Assembly (NCBI GenBank): GCA_947450115.1
Contig: CANFUE010000001.1
Location: 62,001-126,000, forward strand
Origin: Acidimicrobiaceae bacterium
GTDB lineage: Bacteria > Actinomycetota > Acidimicrobiia > Acidimicrobiales > Ilumatobacteraceae
Length of the DNA stretch: 64,000 bases
Direction: 5' to 3'
The notes under the pieces were generated by a model that saw nothing but the letters and a program-made list of their open reading frames with translations, had not been told where the DNA came from and made no database searches. Made by a program: the position numbers and the translations under genes. This document shows, one piece after another, positions 26,270 to 35,200 of this stretch (its first letter is position 1; the number at the start of each line of letters is the position of its first letter).

Positions 26270-26794
26270 ATGAGCGCGCCCATTCTTCTCGACCCCACCA
26301 ATGAGTCACGGCCTGCGCAGCGCGAGCAGCTTGCGCGCCCCACTTCAATCAATGGTCTCACCGTTGGGTTGCTCGACATTGCAAAAGCGCGAGGTGATAT
26401 TTACCTCAACCGCCTAGAAGAACTACTTGTTGCCGAAGGTGCCAAAGTTTTGCGCTTTCGCAAACCCACTTTCACCAAACCTGCTCCGCCCGACCTGCGG
26501 CATGAAATTTCCATTCAATGCAATGTGGTCATTGAAGCACTCGCCGATTGAGGCAGTTGTACGTCGTGCAGTGTGCACGACATCGCAGACTTAGAACTAC
26601 GTGGAGTGCCCTCACTCTTTATTGCCTCCAGCGAGTTTATTAATGCTGCGTCTTCGCAAGCTGAAGCACTTGGCTTCCCCGATGTTGCGCGCGTTTTTGT
26701 GGGTCACCCCATCCAAGATCGTACCGACGATGAGATGCGTGAACTTGCCGAACTTTCCTTCCCAGAAATTCTGCGCAAAATCACTTCTGCATAG
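26270..26794 (+). CDS. UGSC-family selenoprotein (in-frame TGA read as selenocysteine)
   Basis: A continuous 174-residue frame if the TGA at 26549-26551 is read as Sec94. The motif is U94-G-S-C97-T-S-C100, preceded by 'NVVIEALAD' and followed by 'SVHDIADLELRGVPSLFIAS'. This is the UGSC motif that names a (seleno)protein family in which Cys replaces Sec in relatives (CGSC). The N-terminal half 'TSINGLTVGLLDIAKARGDI' reads as a Rossmann-like beta-alpha fold and the second half continues it without break to 'ELSFPEILRKITSA'. A SECIS-type hairpin follows the TGA. Ordinary gene calling stops at 26551 or calls a false gene from the GTG at 26573. Its function is unknown; a redox or thiol-transfer role is likely. 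The 3' end overlaps mutY by 14 bp. Confidence 0.88.
26563..26581 (+). promoter_or_regulatory. Bacterial SECIS (selenocysteine insertion) hairpin
   Basis: Directly after the TGA (26549-26551) an 8-bp perfect stem, GTCGTGCA (26563-26570) with TGCACGAC (26574-26581), closes a 3-nt loop GTG (26571-26573). The loop begins 19 nt after the TGA and starts with G. Bacterial SECIS elements sit 16-37 nt from the UGA to the apical loop and need a G among the first loop bases, so position and form both fit SelB recognition. The stem also encodes T-S-C-S-V-H-D of the protein. Confidence 0.85.
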
Positions 26795-27662
26795 TTGATG
26801 GCAGTTGGTACCCCATTGCGGAGTATTCAACGAGCCCTTCTTTAACCAAGGCTTCTGCTAAGCGCACAGCTCGTTCAACATCGGCGATTTCCATCACCAC
26901 AGTGAGTCGCTCAGATGCAACTCCACTTACAGTGAGCGCCTTCATCAATTTTCCGCGCGCCTGACGATCAGAGCCGGCAAACTTTGCCTGCGGCTTGCTC
27001 GTAAATGCCGAGGCCTTTGCGGGGTCAACGTCCCCATGCATTCCACCTCTCCAGCCGCACTGCGCAAAAACTGGGCACTCCTCACAATGCGCTGTTCGCG
27101 CGGTGCATACCGTTGCCCCGAAGTCCATCATCACTTGGTTCCAGTCACGCGAAAAGCCAATGGGGAGCCATTCATCGGCTAGTTCTTGTGCGGCACGAGC
27201 GTTTAATGCTTTGCCCGAAATGCGCGCCAATACTCGCGCAACATTGGTGTCGACCACAGCAACATCTGCATCGAATGCAAAGGTCAACACAGCACGTGCG
27301 GTGTACGGACCCACACCAGGAAGTTCGAGGAGCTCGCTTAAGGTGCTCGGCACCTCACCATCAAAACGATTCACCATCATTTGCGCCGCAAGTTGCAAAT
27401 TTTTACAGCGTCTGGGGTAGCCCATCCCCTGCCACTCCACCAACATGTCGGCTAACGATGCAGCAGCACAAGCGCGCGGCGTGGGAAAGAGAGAAACGAA
27501 TCTTTCAAAGCGTGGCAATACGCGAGGCACGTGTGTTTGTTGAAGCATCACTTCAGACACCAACACGTGCCATGGGTCTTGTGTTTCACGCCATGGCATG
27601 TTGCGCAGTTGAGGAAGCCCCCACTGCAACAGAAGTTCAGGAACGTTGTTTATGCGTTCCAA
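26781..27662 (-). CDS. mutY: A/G-specific adenine glycosylase
   Basis: A DNA repair enzyme of about 293 residues that removes adenine opposite 8-oxoguanine. Seen are the catalytic helix 'VLVSEVMLQQTHVPRVLPRF' with the Glu, the helix-hairpin-helix 'ELLELPGVGPYTARAVLTFA' with the later Asp in 'VAVVDTNVARVLA', and the [4Fe-4S] ligands 'VCTARTAHCEECPVFAQC'. The C-terminal NUDIX-like domain of long MutY proteins is absent or replaced by a short winged-helix-like end ('RLAEALVKEGLVEYSAMGYQ'). The start is uncertain: I use the TTG at 27662 as the nearest candidate before 'RINNVPELLLQW'; longer frames reach 27743 inside the MaoC gene. It overlaps the MaoC and the selenoprotein genes slightly. Confidence 0.87.
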   Translation of the reverse strand: MERINNVPELLLQWGLPQLRNMPWRETQDPWHVLVSEVMLQQTHVPRVLPRFERFVSLFPTPRACAAASLADMLVEWQGMGYPRRCKNLQLAAQMMVNRFDGEVPSTLSELLELPGVGPYTARAVLTFAFDADVAVVDTNVARVLARISGKALNARAAQELADEWLPIGFSRDWNQVMMDFGATVCTARTAHCEECPVFAQCGWRGGMHGDVDPAKASAFTSKPQAKFAGSDRQARGKLMKALTVSGVASERLTVVMEIADVERAVRLAEALVKEGLVEYSAMGYQLPSTMQK

Positions 27663-28165
27663 GCAGCATTGACATCGTATGGGCGAATGCGCTCTGGGGC
27701 GTTTGCGCGCTTCCACACCATCACGCGACGACGGAAGTAGCACACTTCCTTGCCATCTTGGTTAAAGCCTTTAGTTTCTACCGTCACAATGCCACGATCA
27801 TTTTTTGACTTTGATTCAGCAATTTCGAGCACACGTGTTTCCGCATGAATGGTGTCGCCGTGAAACGTTGGGAACTTGTGTTGCAGTGTTTCCACTTCGA
27901 GGTTTGCAATGGCTGCACCACTGACATCGGGAACGCTCATGCCCAACACGAGCGAGTACACCAAGTTGCCCACAACTACGTTGCGACCCTGCACGCTTTG
28001 CGAAGCAAACCAATCGTTGGTGTGTAATGGGTGATGGTTCATGGTGATCATGCAAAACAAATGATCGTCGTACTCGGTAATGGTTTTTCCTGGCCAGTGG
28101 CGATACACATCGCCCACAGTGAAGTCTTCTAAACAGCGGCCAAAGGGACGTTCATGAGTTGTCAT
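27650..28165 (-). CDS. MaoC-like (hot-dog fold) hydratase, mesaconyl-CoA hydratase type
   Basis: A 171-residue MaoC-like dehydratase. 'FGRCLEDFTVGDVYRHWPGK' and 'TITEYDDHLFCMITMNHHPL' with 'HTNDWFA' is the hydratase-2 pattern with the catalytic Asp and His (D47-type and H52-type positions in the 'NHHPLHTND' stretch), and 'GNLVYSLVLGMSVPDVSGAA' follows. The overall form resembles mesaconyl-CoA/beta-methylmalyl-CoA hydratases and related short-chain (R)-enoyl-CoA hydratases. Malyl-CoA-lyase-like genes at 39-41 kb could be pathway partners, which is inference. A TAGCGT box 6 nt before the ATG points to a leaderless mRNA that may also carry mutY. Confidence 0.83.
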   Translation of the reverse strand: MTTHERPFGRCLEDFTVGDVYRHWPGKTITEYDDHLFCMITMNHHPLHTNDWFASQSVQGRNVVVGNLVYSLVLGMSVPDVSGAAIANLEVETLQHKFPTFHGDTIHAETRVLEIAESKSKNDRGIVTVETKGFNQDGKEVCYFRRRVMVWKRANAPERIRPYDVNAAWNA

Positions 28166-28171
28166 ACCGAA

Positions 28172-28177
28172 ACGCTA
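28172..28177 (-). promoter_or_regulatory. -10 box TAGCGT, leaderless
   Basis: On the minus strand TAGCGT ends 6 nt before the ATG at 28165. Confidence 0.5.
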
Positions 28178-28220
28178 ACTCACTTGAGGCGTCTTGCAAA
28201 AGTGCAGAGCCGAACCCCAC

Positions 28221-29441
28221 CTACAACTTGCGCATGGGGCCAGAATCATCATCTGGTAACGCGGGCAATGGGTACTGCCCTGTGCGGTCGCGCGGAGCAT
28301 GACGCTCTACCCAATCGATAGTGCTCTCGCCTCTGCCCACTGCATCTTCTGCAACTTTGCGCAAAGGCTTCAAGCGATCTTTCCTCTCGAGCGACCATGG
28401 GCCAACGCGTAACGACAAGTAACACGACGCCCCCACCACAATAGGAAGCCAAAATTGTGCGAGACGATAGGTCAATACACCTACGGTTGCAGAACTGCGC
28501 GATAAACCAAAGCCCACGATGGTGGGAATATAAATGCCCTCAACGATTCCCAGGCCACCTGGGGTAATGGGCACAACCGCCATTACGTTTGCCAAACCAA
28601 ATGCCACGATGAGTCCATCAATTGCAATGTGCCCGCCAAAAGCACGCAAGAACACAAAGAGTGCAGCCATATCGAAAAGCCAATTTGCTAATGCCCAGCC
28701 CGCAACACGCCACAGTAATTGCCTGTCGGCAATGAGACCTTCGAGTCGGTTTCCTAAATGGCGAATCACTTCACATGCGTGGTCGGCATCAATACGTACA
28801 TGTTGGGCAAGCCAACGCACTGCTCGCTCTGCGCGACCTTGACCTTCTACCAATCCAAAAATGAGACCAGCGGCCACAAGCATAAGAACAATGCCCACAA
28901 TGGCTGCTGCTCCGTACAACGCGTTCACTCCTCGAATAGGAATGGAAATAATGAGCCCCACCCACAAGATGAGGTTCAGCATTACAGCAGAGCCAATGCC
29001 GGCGGTAGCTAATGCAAAACCCGCATCGGGCCCTTGTATTCCCGACAAAGTAAGTAGCCGATAACCAAGTGCAGAAGATGCTGCACTGCCACCAGGCATG
29101 ATGCTGCCGAGCGACTTTGTGCTGAGTTGAATCCGAAAAAGTCGCAACACAGGCATTTTGTGTCCTTCGCTCCCCAACGCAGCTCGCGTGAGAAGCGAAT
29201 AACAAAAAAGTCCAACGAATTCAAGCAGTACACCAAATGCCAACATCGTCTTATCGACTTCAAAGAGGTCATGAAAGGCTTGGCGGAACCCGGGAACAAG
29301 CGGGAAAATAAAAAAATAAATAACTGCAGCAAAGCCAACGGTCTTTAACGTGCGCAACCACACTTTGCGTTTGTTTGCCGCTGCCTCTAATGATGCACTC
29401 GCAGAGTTGCTTGGCTGTTCGCCGCTCGACTGCATTGTCAT
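28221..29441 (-). CDS. Lysylphosphatidylglycerol synthase TM region-like (YbhN/UPF0104) protein
   Basis: A 406-residue protein with about eight membrane helices. Hallmarks are 'LSTKSLGSIMPGGSAASSAL' (the 'P.G.....' loop after helix 3), 'ALANWLFDMAALFVFLRAFG' and 'VVPITPGGLGIVEGIYIPTI', all typical of the YbhN/AglD/MprF flippase-like integral domain. It probably moves a lipid or lipid-linked precursor; no synthase domain is attached. The 45-residue cytoplasmic tail 'LRKVAEDAVGRGESTIDWVE' is lineage-specific. Its start overlaps the stop of the serine hydrolase gene by 4 nt, so both are co-translated. Confidence 0.85.
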   Translation of the reverse strand: MTMQSSGEQPSNSASASLEAAANKRKVWLRTLKTVGFAAVIYFFIFPLVPGFRQAFHDLFEVDKTMLAFGVLLEFVGLFCYSLLTRAALGSEGHKMPVLRLFRIQLSTKSLGSIMPGGSAASSALGYRLLTLSGIQGPDAGFALATAGIGSAVMLNLILWVGLIISIPIRGVNALYGAAAIVGIVLMLVAAGLIFGLVEGQGRAERAVRWLAQHVRIDADHACEVIRHLGNRLEGLIADRQLLWRVAGWALANWLFDMAALFVFLRAFGGHIAIDGLIVAFGLANVMAVVPITPGGLGIVEGIYIPTIVGFGLSRSSATVGVLTYRLAQFWLPIVVGASCYLSLRVGPWSLERKDRLKPLRKVAEDAVGRGESTIDWVERHAPRDRTGQYPLPALPDDDSGPMRKL

Positions 29442-30427
29442 AGGTTAGTTACATTCTGCACAAGCCGCAGTAACTGCGACAGCACTGCTGGTCGTAAAGA
29501 GGCATCGGTTTTCCCTAATCGCACCAAAATAAAGTCTTTTTCTGGAATGATCACCGTGTATTGACCCTCATATCCCGTTGCAACGAGCGAGTTTTCACAT
29601 TTTGGCCATACCCACCAATGCGCCCCATAAAGGTTTCCCGTTTCTTCATCGGTAGCAACAACTGTTCGTGCGTGGTTTACCCAATTGTTGGGAAGAAGTT
29701 GCTGACGTGTTCCATGAACTTCAACGAAACCACCATGCATATACAACTCACCAAACTTCATGAAGTCACGTGTAGTTGCATACACATAGGAAGAGCCAAC
29801 AAAATTTCCTGCATCGTCACACTTTGCAATTGCGCTTGTCATACCAAGTGGTTCAAAGAGTCGCGTCGACAAAAAGTTCAGGAATCGTTCTTTACGCACT
29901 TGCGCAGTTGCATGAACAATGTCTCGACACAAAATATCGCCAATGCAACGGCAAAGAATATTGGTAGTACCAGACGAATAGTTCCAGACAGTTCCACTAG
30001 GCGCAGCAAGTGGCAAGGCTGCGGCGTACGCGCCATGGTCGGCAATACCCTTGCCGAACAACATGTCGATGACATGAGAGTTTTCACCATCTACGTAATC
30101 TTCAATCCATTCCAAGCCAGAGCGCATCTCCATTAGGTCTTGCCAAGTAATGGCAGCGCGTGGCGACCCTTGCCACTCGGCCATCGGTGCCGGAGCAAGA
30201 ACATCGACGAGGCCATCTTTCACCAACATTCCCACCAACGCATGGGTCATGCTCTTTGCCATTGACCATGAAATGTGTGTGCTGTTTGGCCCGCACGGTG
30301 TGGCGTATCCCGACCCGTATGCCTCGTAGAGCATTTCGCCCTTGTACTGCACCAGCAACGCATGGGTTTCTCCGTGAGTTTCCGCAGGAGGGATGAGTGG
30401 CTCACCAAACGCCTGCGTTTCCCCCAT
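29438..30427 (-). CDS. Serine hydrolase (beta-lactamase/DD-peptidase fold)
   Basis: A 329-residue protein of the class C beta-lactamase/esterase family. The Ser-x-x-Lys pair is in 'STHISWSMAKSMTHALVGML' (SMAK, near 52-55), the Tyr motif in 'VWNYSSGTTNILC' (near 146), and the end has 'VATGYEGQYTVIIPEKDFIL' in place of the KTG box (Gly-Tyr/His-x-Gly). No signal peptide is seen, so it likely acts in the cytoplasm as an esterase or amidase rather than a penicillinase. TAGACT lies 6 nt before the ATG. It forms an operon with the YbhN-like gene, overlapping by 4 nt. Confidence 0.88.
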   Translation of the reverse strand: MGETQAFGEPLIPPAETHGETHALLVQYKGEMLYEAYGSGYATPCGPNSTHISWSMAKSMTHALVGMLVKDGLVDVLAPAPMAEWQGSPRAAITWQDLMEMRSGLEWIEDYVDGENSHVIDMLFGKGIADHGAYAAALPLAAPSGTVWNYSSGTTNILCRCIGDILCRDIVHATAQVRKERFLNFLSTRLFEPLGMTSAIAKCDDAGNFVGSSYVYATTRDFMKFGELYMHGGFVEVHGTRQQLLPNNWVNHARTVVATDEETGNLYGAHWWVWPKCENSLVATGYEGQYTVIIPEKDFILVRLGKTDASLRPAVLSQLLRLVQNVTNL

Positions 30428-30433
30428 TTCGTC

Positions 30434-30439
30434 AGTCTA
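30434..30439 (-). promoter_or_regulatory. -10 box TAGACT, leaderless
   Basis: On the minus strand TAGACT ends 6 nt before the ATG at 30427. Confidence 0.5.
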
Positions 30440-30499
30440 GGCGCTGTGACATTGGGCAGAAATCCTGTGCGCAGTAAGACACAGCCGCACTTTTCTCAC

Positions 30500-30505
30500 T
30501 AGCGT
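30500..30505 (+). promoter_or_regulatory. -10 box TAGCGT, leaderless
   Basis: TAGCGT ends 8 nt before the ATG at 30514. Confidence 0.5.
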
Positions 30506-30513
30506 TTGCACCC

Positions 30514-32133
30514 ATGACAAGCACGACCGCATCTCTTCCCACCCCCGATCTGCAAACCGCCGCAGCCATCATTGAAACGGCGCGCGCCATGGTGGGCAAA
30601 GGTGTCCGTACACTCGCCGCAACCGGTGGGCCCGATGTGCAACAAGTTCTTGCTTACGACCTCGCCCATGCAGCATCTGCTGTTGAAACTGCGCGCTCGA
30701 TGCTCGACTACGGCGCCAAAGGAAACGCTGAAGGTCTTCTTGCTTGCGCCTTCACTGCCGACATGGTGCACGACCTCATTACACGTCTCATTGGGCGTGA
30801 AAAACTGTGGGGCGTCAACCCCGCCGACATTGCACACGCACACGATTTCGTTGCAACGTTTCGCGACCCAGAATTCTTAGCTTCGCTTGCCAGCACACAA
30901 GGCCCACGTCACCTCGATTCAGACTTCGAAATGGTGCAAGACACTTTCCGTGCTTTCGCCAATAAAGAAGTAGCGCCACGCGCAGAGCACGTACACCGCT
31001 TCAACGAAGATGTTCCTGAAGCAATCATTTCGGGTCTTGCCGACATGGGTGCATTCGGTTTATCCATTCCTGCTGAATACGGCGGCTACAGCGAAGGTGG
31101 CGATGGCGAATACATGGGCAATGTCATTGCAACTGAAGAATTGTCACGCGGTTCACTCGGCATTGGTGGTTCGCTCATTACCCGCCCCGAAATTCTCGCT
31201 CGCGCACTCATGAAGGGTGGCACCGAAGAGCAAAAGATGGAATGGTTGCCGAAACTTGCCAGCGCAGAAGTTCTTGCAGCTGTTGCAGTAACTGAACCCG
31301 ACTTCGGTAGCGACGTAGCAGGCGTGAAAACCACTGCGACACCAGGCGAAGCTCCAGATGGGCGCAAGGGCTGGCGCATTAATGGTGTGAAAACATGGTG
31401 TACCTTTGGCGCCCGCGCCGACGTGCTCATGTTGCTCGCGCGCACAGGCACCGACCGCAGCCTTGGCCATAAGGGTCTGAGCTTGTTCATCGTGCCAAAG
31501 CCCCACGGCGATGCACACGGCTTCATGTTCTCGCAAGATGAAGGCGGGAAGATGGAAGGTCGCCCCATCGACACCATCGGCTACCGCGGTATGCACTCTT
31601 ATGAAATTGCGCTCGACAACTGGTTCGTTCCTGCAGAAAATCTCATTGGCCTCGAAGGTGGACTCGGTAAGGGTTTCTATTTCCAAATGGCTGGTTTTGA
31701 AAATGGTCGTTTGCAAACCGCTGCACGTGCTGTTGGAGTGATGCAGGCTGCTTACGAAGCCGCTTACGACTACGCAAACAACCGCGTGGTGTTTGGTAAG
31801 AACGTTGCCGAATACCAACTCACACAAGTGAAGCTGGGTCGCATGGCCGCCATCATTCAGGCAAGTCGTCAGTTCAGCTATGAAGTAGCCAAGCTCATGG
31901 CAAAGGGCGAAGGCACCATGGAAGCAAGCATGGTGAAGGCTTACGTATGTAAGGCCGCCGAATGGGTGTCACGCGAAGCGATGCAAATTCATGGCGGCTT
32001 TGGCTATGCCGAGGAATACTCAGTGAGCCGTCTCTTTGTAGACGCTCGAGTGCTTTCCATTTTTGAAGGTGCCGACGAAACTCTGTGCTTGAAAGTAATT
32101 GCTCGTCAACTTGTCGACGCTGCCGGCAAGTAA
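30514..32133 (+). CDS. Acyl-CoA dehydrogenase family protein (long form)
   Basis: A 539-residue acyl-CoA dehydrogenase. An extra N-terminal helical domain (about 1-135) precedes the normal core; the core has 'FGLSIPAEYGGYSEGGDGEY', the flavin segment 'VAVTEPDFGSDVAGVKTTAT', and the C-terminal 'QIHGGFGYAEEYSVSRLFVD' with the catalytic Glu in 'SIFEGADETLCLKVIARQ'. Thus, unlike the other dehydrogenase at 1.2 kb, this one keeps the usual base. The long form resembles the dehydrogenases of the AidB-like/long ACAD class often linked to unusual acyl groups. Substrate unknown. A TAGCGT box 8 nt upstream supports this ATG. The gene is single, followed by an 121-bp gap before the next. Confidence 0.9.
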   Translation: MTSTTASLPTPDLQTAAAIIETARAMVGKGVRTLAATGGPDVQQVLAYDLAHAASAVETARSMLDYGAKGNAEGLLACAFTADMVHDLITRLIGREKLWGVNPADIAHAHDFVATFRDPEFLASLASTQGPRHLDSDFEMVQDTFRAFANKEVAPRAEHVHRFNEDVPEAIISGLADMGAFGLSIPAEYGGYSEGGDGEYMGNVIATEELSRGSLGIGGSLITRPEILARALMKGGTEEQKMEWLPKLASAEVLAAVAVTEPDFGSDVAGVKTTATPGEAPDGRKGWRINGVKTWCTFGARADVLMLLARTGTDRSLGHKGLSLFIVPKPHGDAHGFMFSQDEGGKMEGRPIDTIGYRGMHSYEIALDNWFVPAENLIGLEGGLGKGFYFQMAGFENGRLQTAARAVGVMQAAYEAAYDYANNRVVFGKNVAEYQLTQVKLGRMAAIIQASRQFSYEVAKLMAKGEGTMEASMVKAYVCKAAEWVSREAMQIHGGFGYAEEYSVSRLFVDARVLSIFEGADETLCLKVIARQLVDAAGK

Positions 32134-32254
32134 ATACTGACGATTCATGATTTAGGACCACGGGGGACCACTTCCCCGAGGTACCTTCGTGGCGCTCTGG
32201 AGTTACCTTCTTCACGTTGACGCTTAATGCGTTCCACTGCCTTGAAGGGGTCCC

Positions 32255-35200
32255 ATGATTTCGTTCACTTCTCCTCGTTTGCGTCGCATTGCCGCACTGT
32301 TGCTTCTCACAGGGCTCGGCGCTGGTGCCGCCGGTTGCGGTTCATCAGAAAGCTCCAAAACCCGCAACGGTGCAGTCGGCGAAATACCAACCACATGCGT
32401 CCTTGGTGGGCGTGGACCAACAGGTGGAGTTGTCGTTTCGCTTGCGGCCACAACGAGCGGGACCTCCGTGGAGTCTGCACCTGCTAACTGGACCACAGAG
32501 TCTCAAGTGAACTGGAAAACTATTTCTGCACGGGTGAACGAATACCGTGGTGGCGGCTTTAGTGACTGGAAACTTCCCACCGACGACCAGATGAATACCC
32601 TCGGCAATCCAATTCTGCGGTACGTCGGCGGAAATATGATCTGGTCGTCTACAGCAATTAGTGGCTCCACCTCCGCATGGTACTGGCGCGGATATAGCTT
32701 CGCAGCCGACCAGACTGCCGGCCCCTCGGCTGCCGGTTGGGTAATGAATGCATTCCCAATACGTAACTTCGTTGAAGCAGACACACCGTGCATGGGGGCT
32801 CCCGTTACTACAACCACTTCCACCACAATTGTTCCTCAATCGTGTTCGGCAGGAGGTCTCTGCAAAGTTGGCGATACTGGTACCGGGGGTGGAGTTGTCT
32901 TTTCCACAATTATTGATGCCGCTGGCAACACCGCAATTCTTGAAGCCGCTCCTTCGAACTGGAGTATTTCACCTAGCCAGCCCGAAACTGTTGGCACGCG
33001 CACAGTATCCCCTCCGGAAGCCAGCGAAGGAAATGCATCGAAAATCGCGGCCGCATATCGTGGCGGAAGCAAGAGCGACTGGCGACTTCCAGTAGCAAGT
33101 GAACTCATTTCACTATGCAAACTGAGCGGAAAGCTTTTGGGAACATCCCCTTTTTGGGCAGACAACAGTGGCGGTCTATTGAGCGTTGTGAATGCGGCAG
33201 ATTGTGCAATAAGTACATATCGACCATCGTTCCCTACTTACTTTGTTCGACCCGTACGCAACTACACAGTCTCAGATGCCGTACGCAAGGCAGCTGTGCA
33301 GTACTACACCGTGAACCCCACAACAACGTCCACAACGTCCACAACTTCTACAACATCCACAACATCCACAACATCCACGTCTACAACTTCTACGTCTACA
33401 ACCGTTGCACCTACCACTACAAAGGCCGCATCAAAATGTGCAAGTGGTGGTGCATGTGCAGTTGGTGACACGGGTCCAGGCGGCGGCATTGTTTTCTATG
33501 TTTCACCTACACCTATCAACGCCGCAGCAGGAATCAGTGATGGTGGAAAATATCTAGAAGCGGCCCCCAACACGTGGAATGGCGGGACTTCTGACCCAGC
33601 TCTGCCATGGTGCGACAAGACCACCACCATGATTGGCAACCCCACTGACAGCGGCACAGGAGCTTTCAATACAAAAAGATTAGTTGCGGCTTGTAGTGCA
33701 ACTTCAGCGGCGAACGTTGTTGCAAACTTGTATTTCAACAAGTGGGATGACTGGTTCTTGCCATCGGGGTGGGAGCTCTCGTTTATGTGGAACAACCGAG
33801 TTAAAATTGGTGGGTTTAACAACTCAGTTGCGTATTGGAGTTCATCAGAAGTTCCTGGCAACGTTGCTAAAGGTGCACAACGCCTCGTTTTCGAACCCGT
33901 TAACTGGGTACAAGATACGAAAGCCGGCAATTTCTTAGTACGCCCTATTCGCGCATTCAGCGAAGGTGCAGTTCCTCCGAAGCCACCAGTTCAGACAACT
34001 ACGACAACAAGCACACTGCCACTCGCAGCACCTTGCGTCGGCAAATGTCAAATTGGAAATCGGGGTCTGGGTGACGGAACTATTATTGCAGTGTCAACAG
34101 ACGGCCCCACGACGAGATACCTCATCGTTGCGCGTGACGGTTGGAATAACACTGCCATCGACCCGAAAATGACCCGGGCCGAAGCCCAAGTCGCCGTAGA
34201 TGCGTATAAACCTAACGGCACTTCTGGTTGGACACTTCCCTCTTATCTTGATCAGTGGGGCTTTATGGGGCAAATGGTGTACGTCTGCAAATGGGCTCAC
34301 CAAGAGACGACAACAAGTTCATGGTGCGATATTTCTAAACCACTGCGCAAAGGGTGGTCGAACGGTAATGACACAATGTCTTATTGGACCTCGCATCCAA
34401 CAAGCTGGCAAGGTTCGCCCGGCTACGGAATGGTTTGGAAAATCGGAACCGATGGAACGGCCGCTAACGAATTTCTGAACACCAAAAGCTATGTGCGCCC
34501 TGTACTTGAGTTCTCCTATACGGAGCCTCCCGCACCAACAACAACCACAACAGTTCCACAAATTTGTGCAACGGGTGGAGTGTGCAAAATTGGTGATGTC
34601 AGCCCAACAGGTGGCCTGATTGTGAAGTTCACTGGAACCTCATCTTCAGGAATCGACTACTTAGAAGTTGCACAGAAGAACTGGGACGAAGGTATCGCTG
34701 GTGTTGACAACAACAACGGTGGTGACCCATGGACCAAATTAGCCAACGCTGCGACCTTTGCCAGCAAATACCGTGGTGGCGGAAAAACAGATTGGCACCT
34801 ACCCAACCTTACGGAAATGCGTCAGGCATTTACGGTGACAGAAGCTGCAACGTACACCTCTACAACTGGCAGCAATGGCCAACGCACATGCAAAGTCAAT
34901 ACTGCACCAGGTATTGGTGGCAATGGTATGTGGTACCTGTACGGCGACTATTGGCTCTCTTCAGGAATACCAGAAAAATTCACGACTCCTTCAGGTGCGG
35001 TATACCCAGTGCTCACCACCGATGATGTTGCTGCCGCAGATTGGCAACTGAGTGTTCGCCCCATGCGAACCGGCAAGTACAACGGGCCAGCGATGACTTA
35101 CGTAAACCCTAGATTCACTCCTGCAGAGTGTGAAAATGCCGCCATCGCAACCACCACCACAGCGCCCGACACTCGTACGTGCGCCCAAGGTGGATTGTGC

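Noticed and set aside
26549-26551. TGA as an ordinary stop or a pseudogene mutation
   Set aside because: The hairpin at the right distance, the family motif, and intact frames on both sides make a decayed gene unlikely; however, selC and selB are not in this window, so this is not proven here.
26573-26794. GTG at 26573 as start of a separate 73-residue gene
   Set aside because: It lies inside the SECIS hairpin and in frame with the upstream sequence through the TGA; the U-G-S-C motif explains the frame better than two genes.
32160-32195. Short GC-rich hairpin (CGGGG/CCCCG) after the acyl-CoA dehydrogenase gene at 32133
   Set aside because: The stem is short and no T-run follows, so it is not a convincing terminator.
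33300-33410. CRISPR-like short repeats
   Set aside because: The repeat is a 9-bp coding microsatellite without spacers, inside a reading frame.
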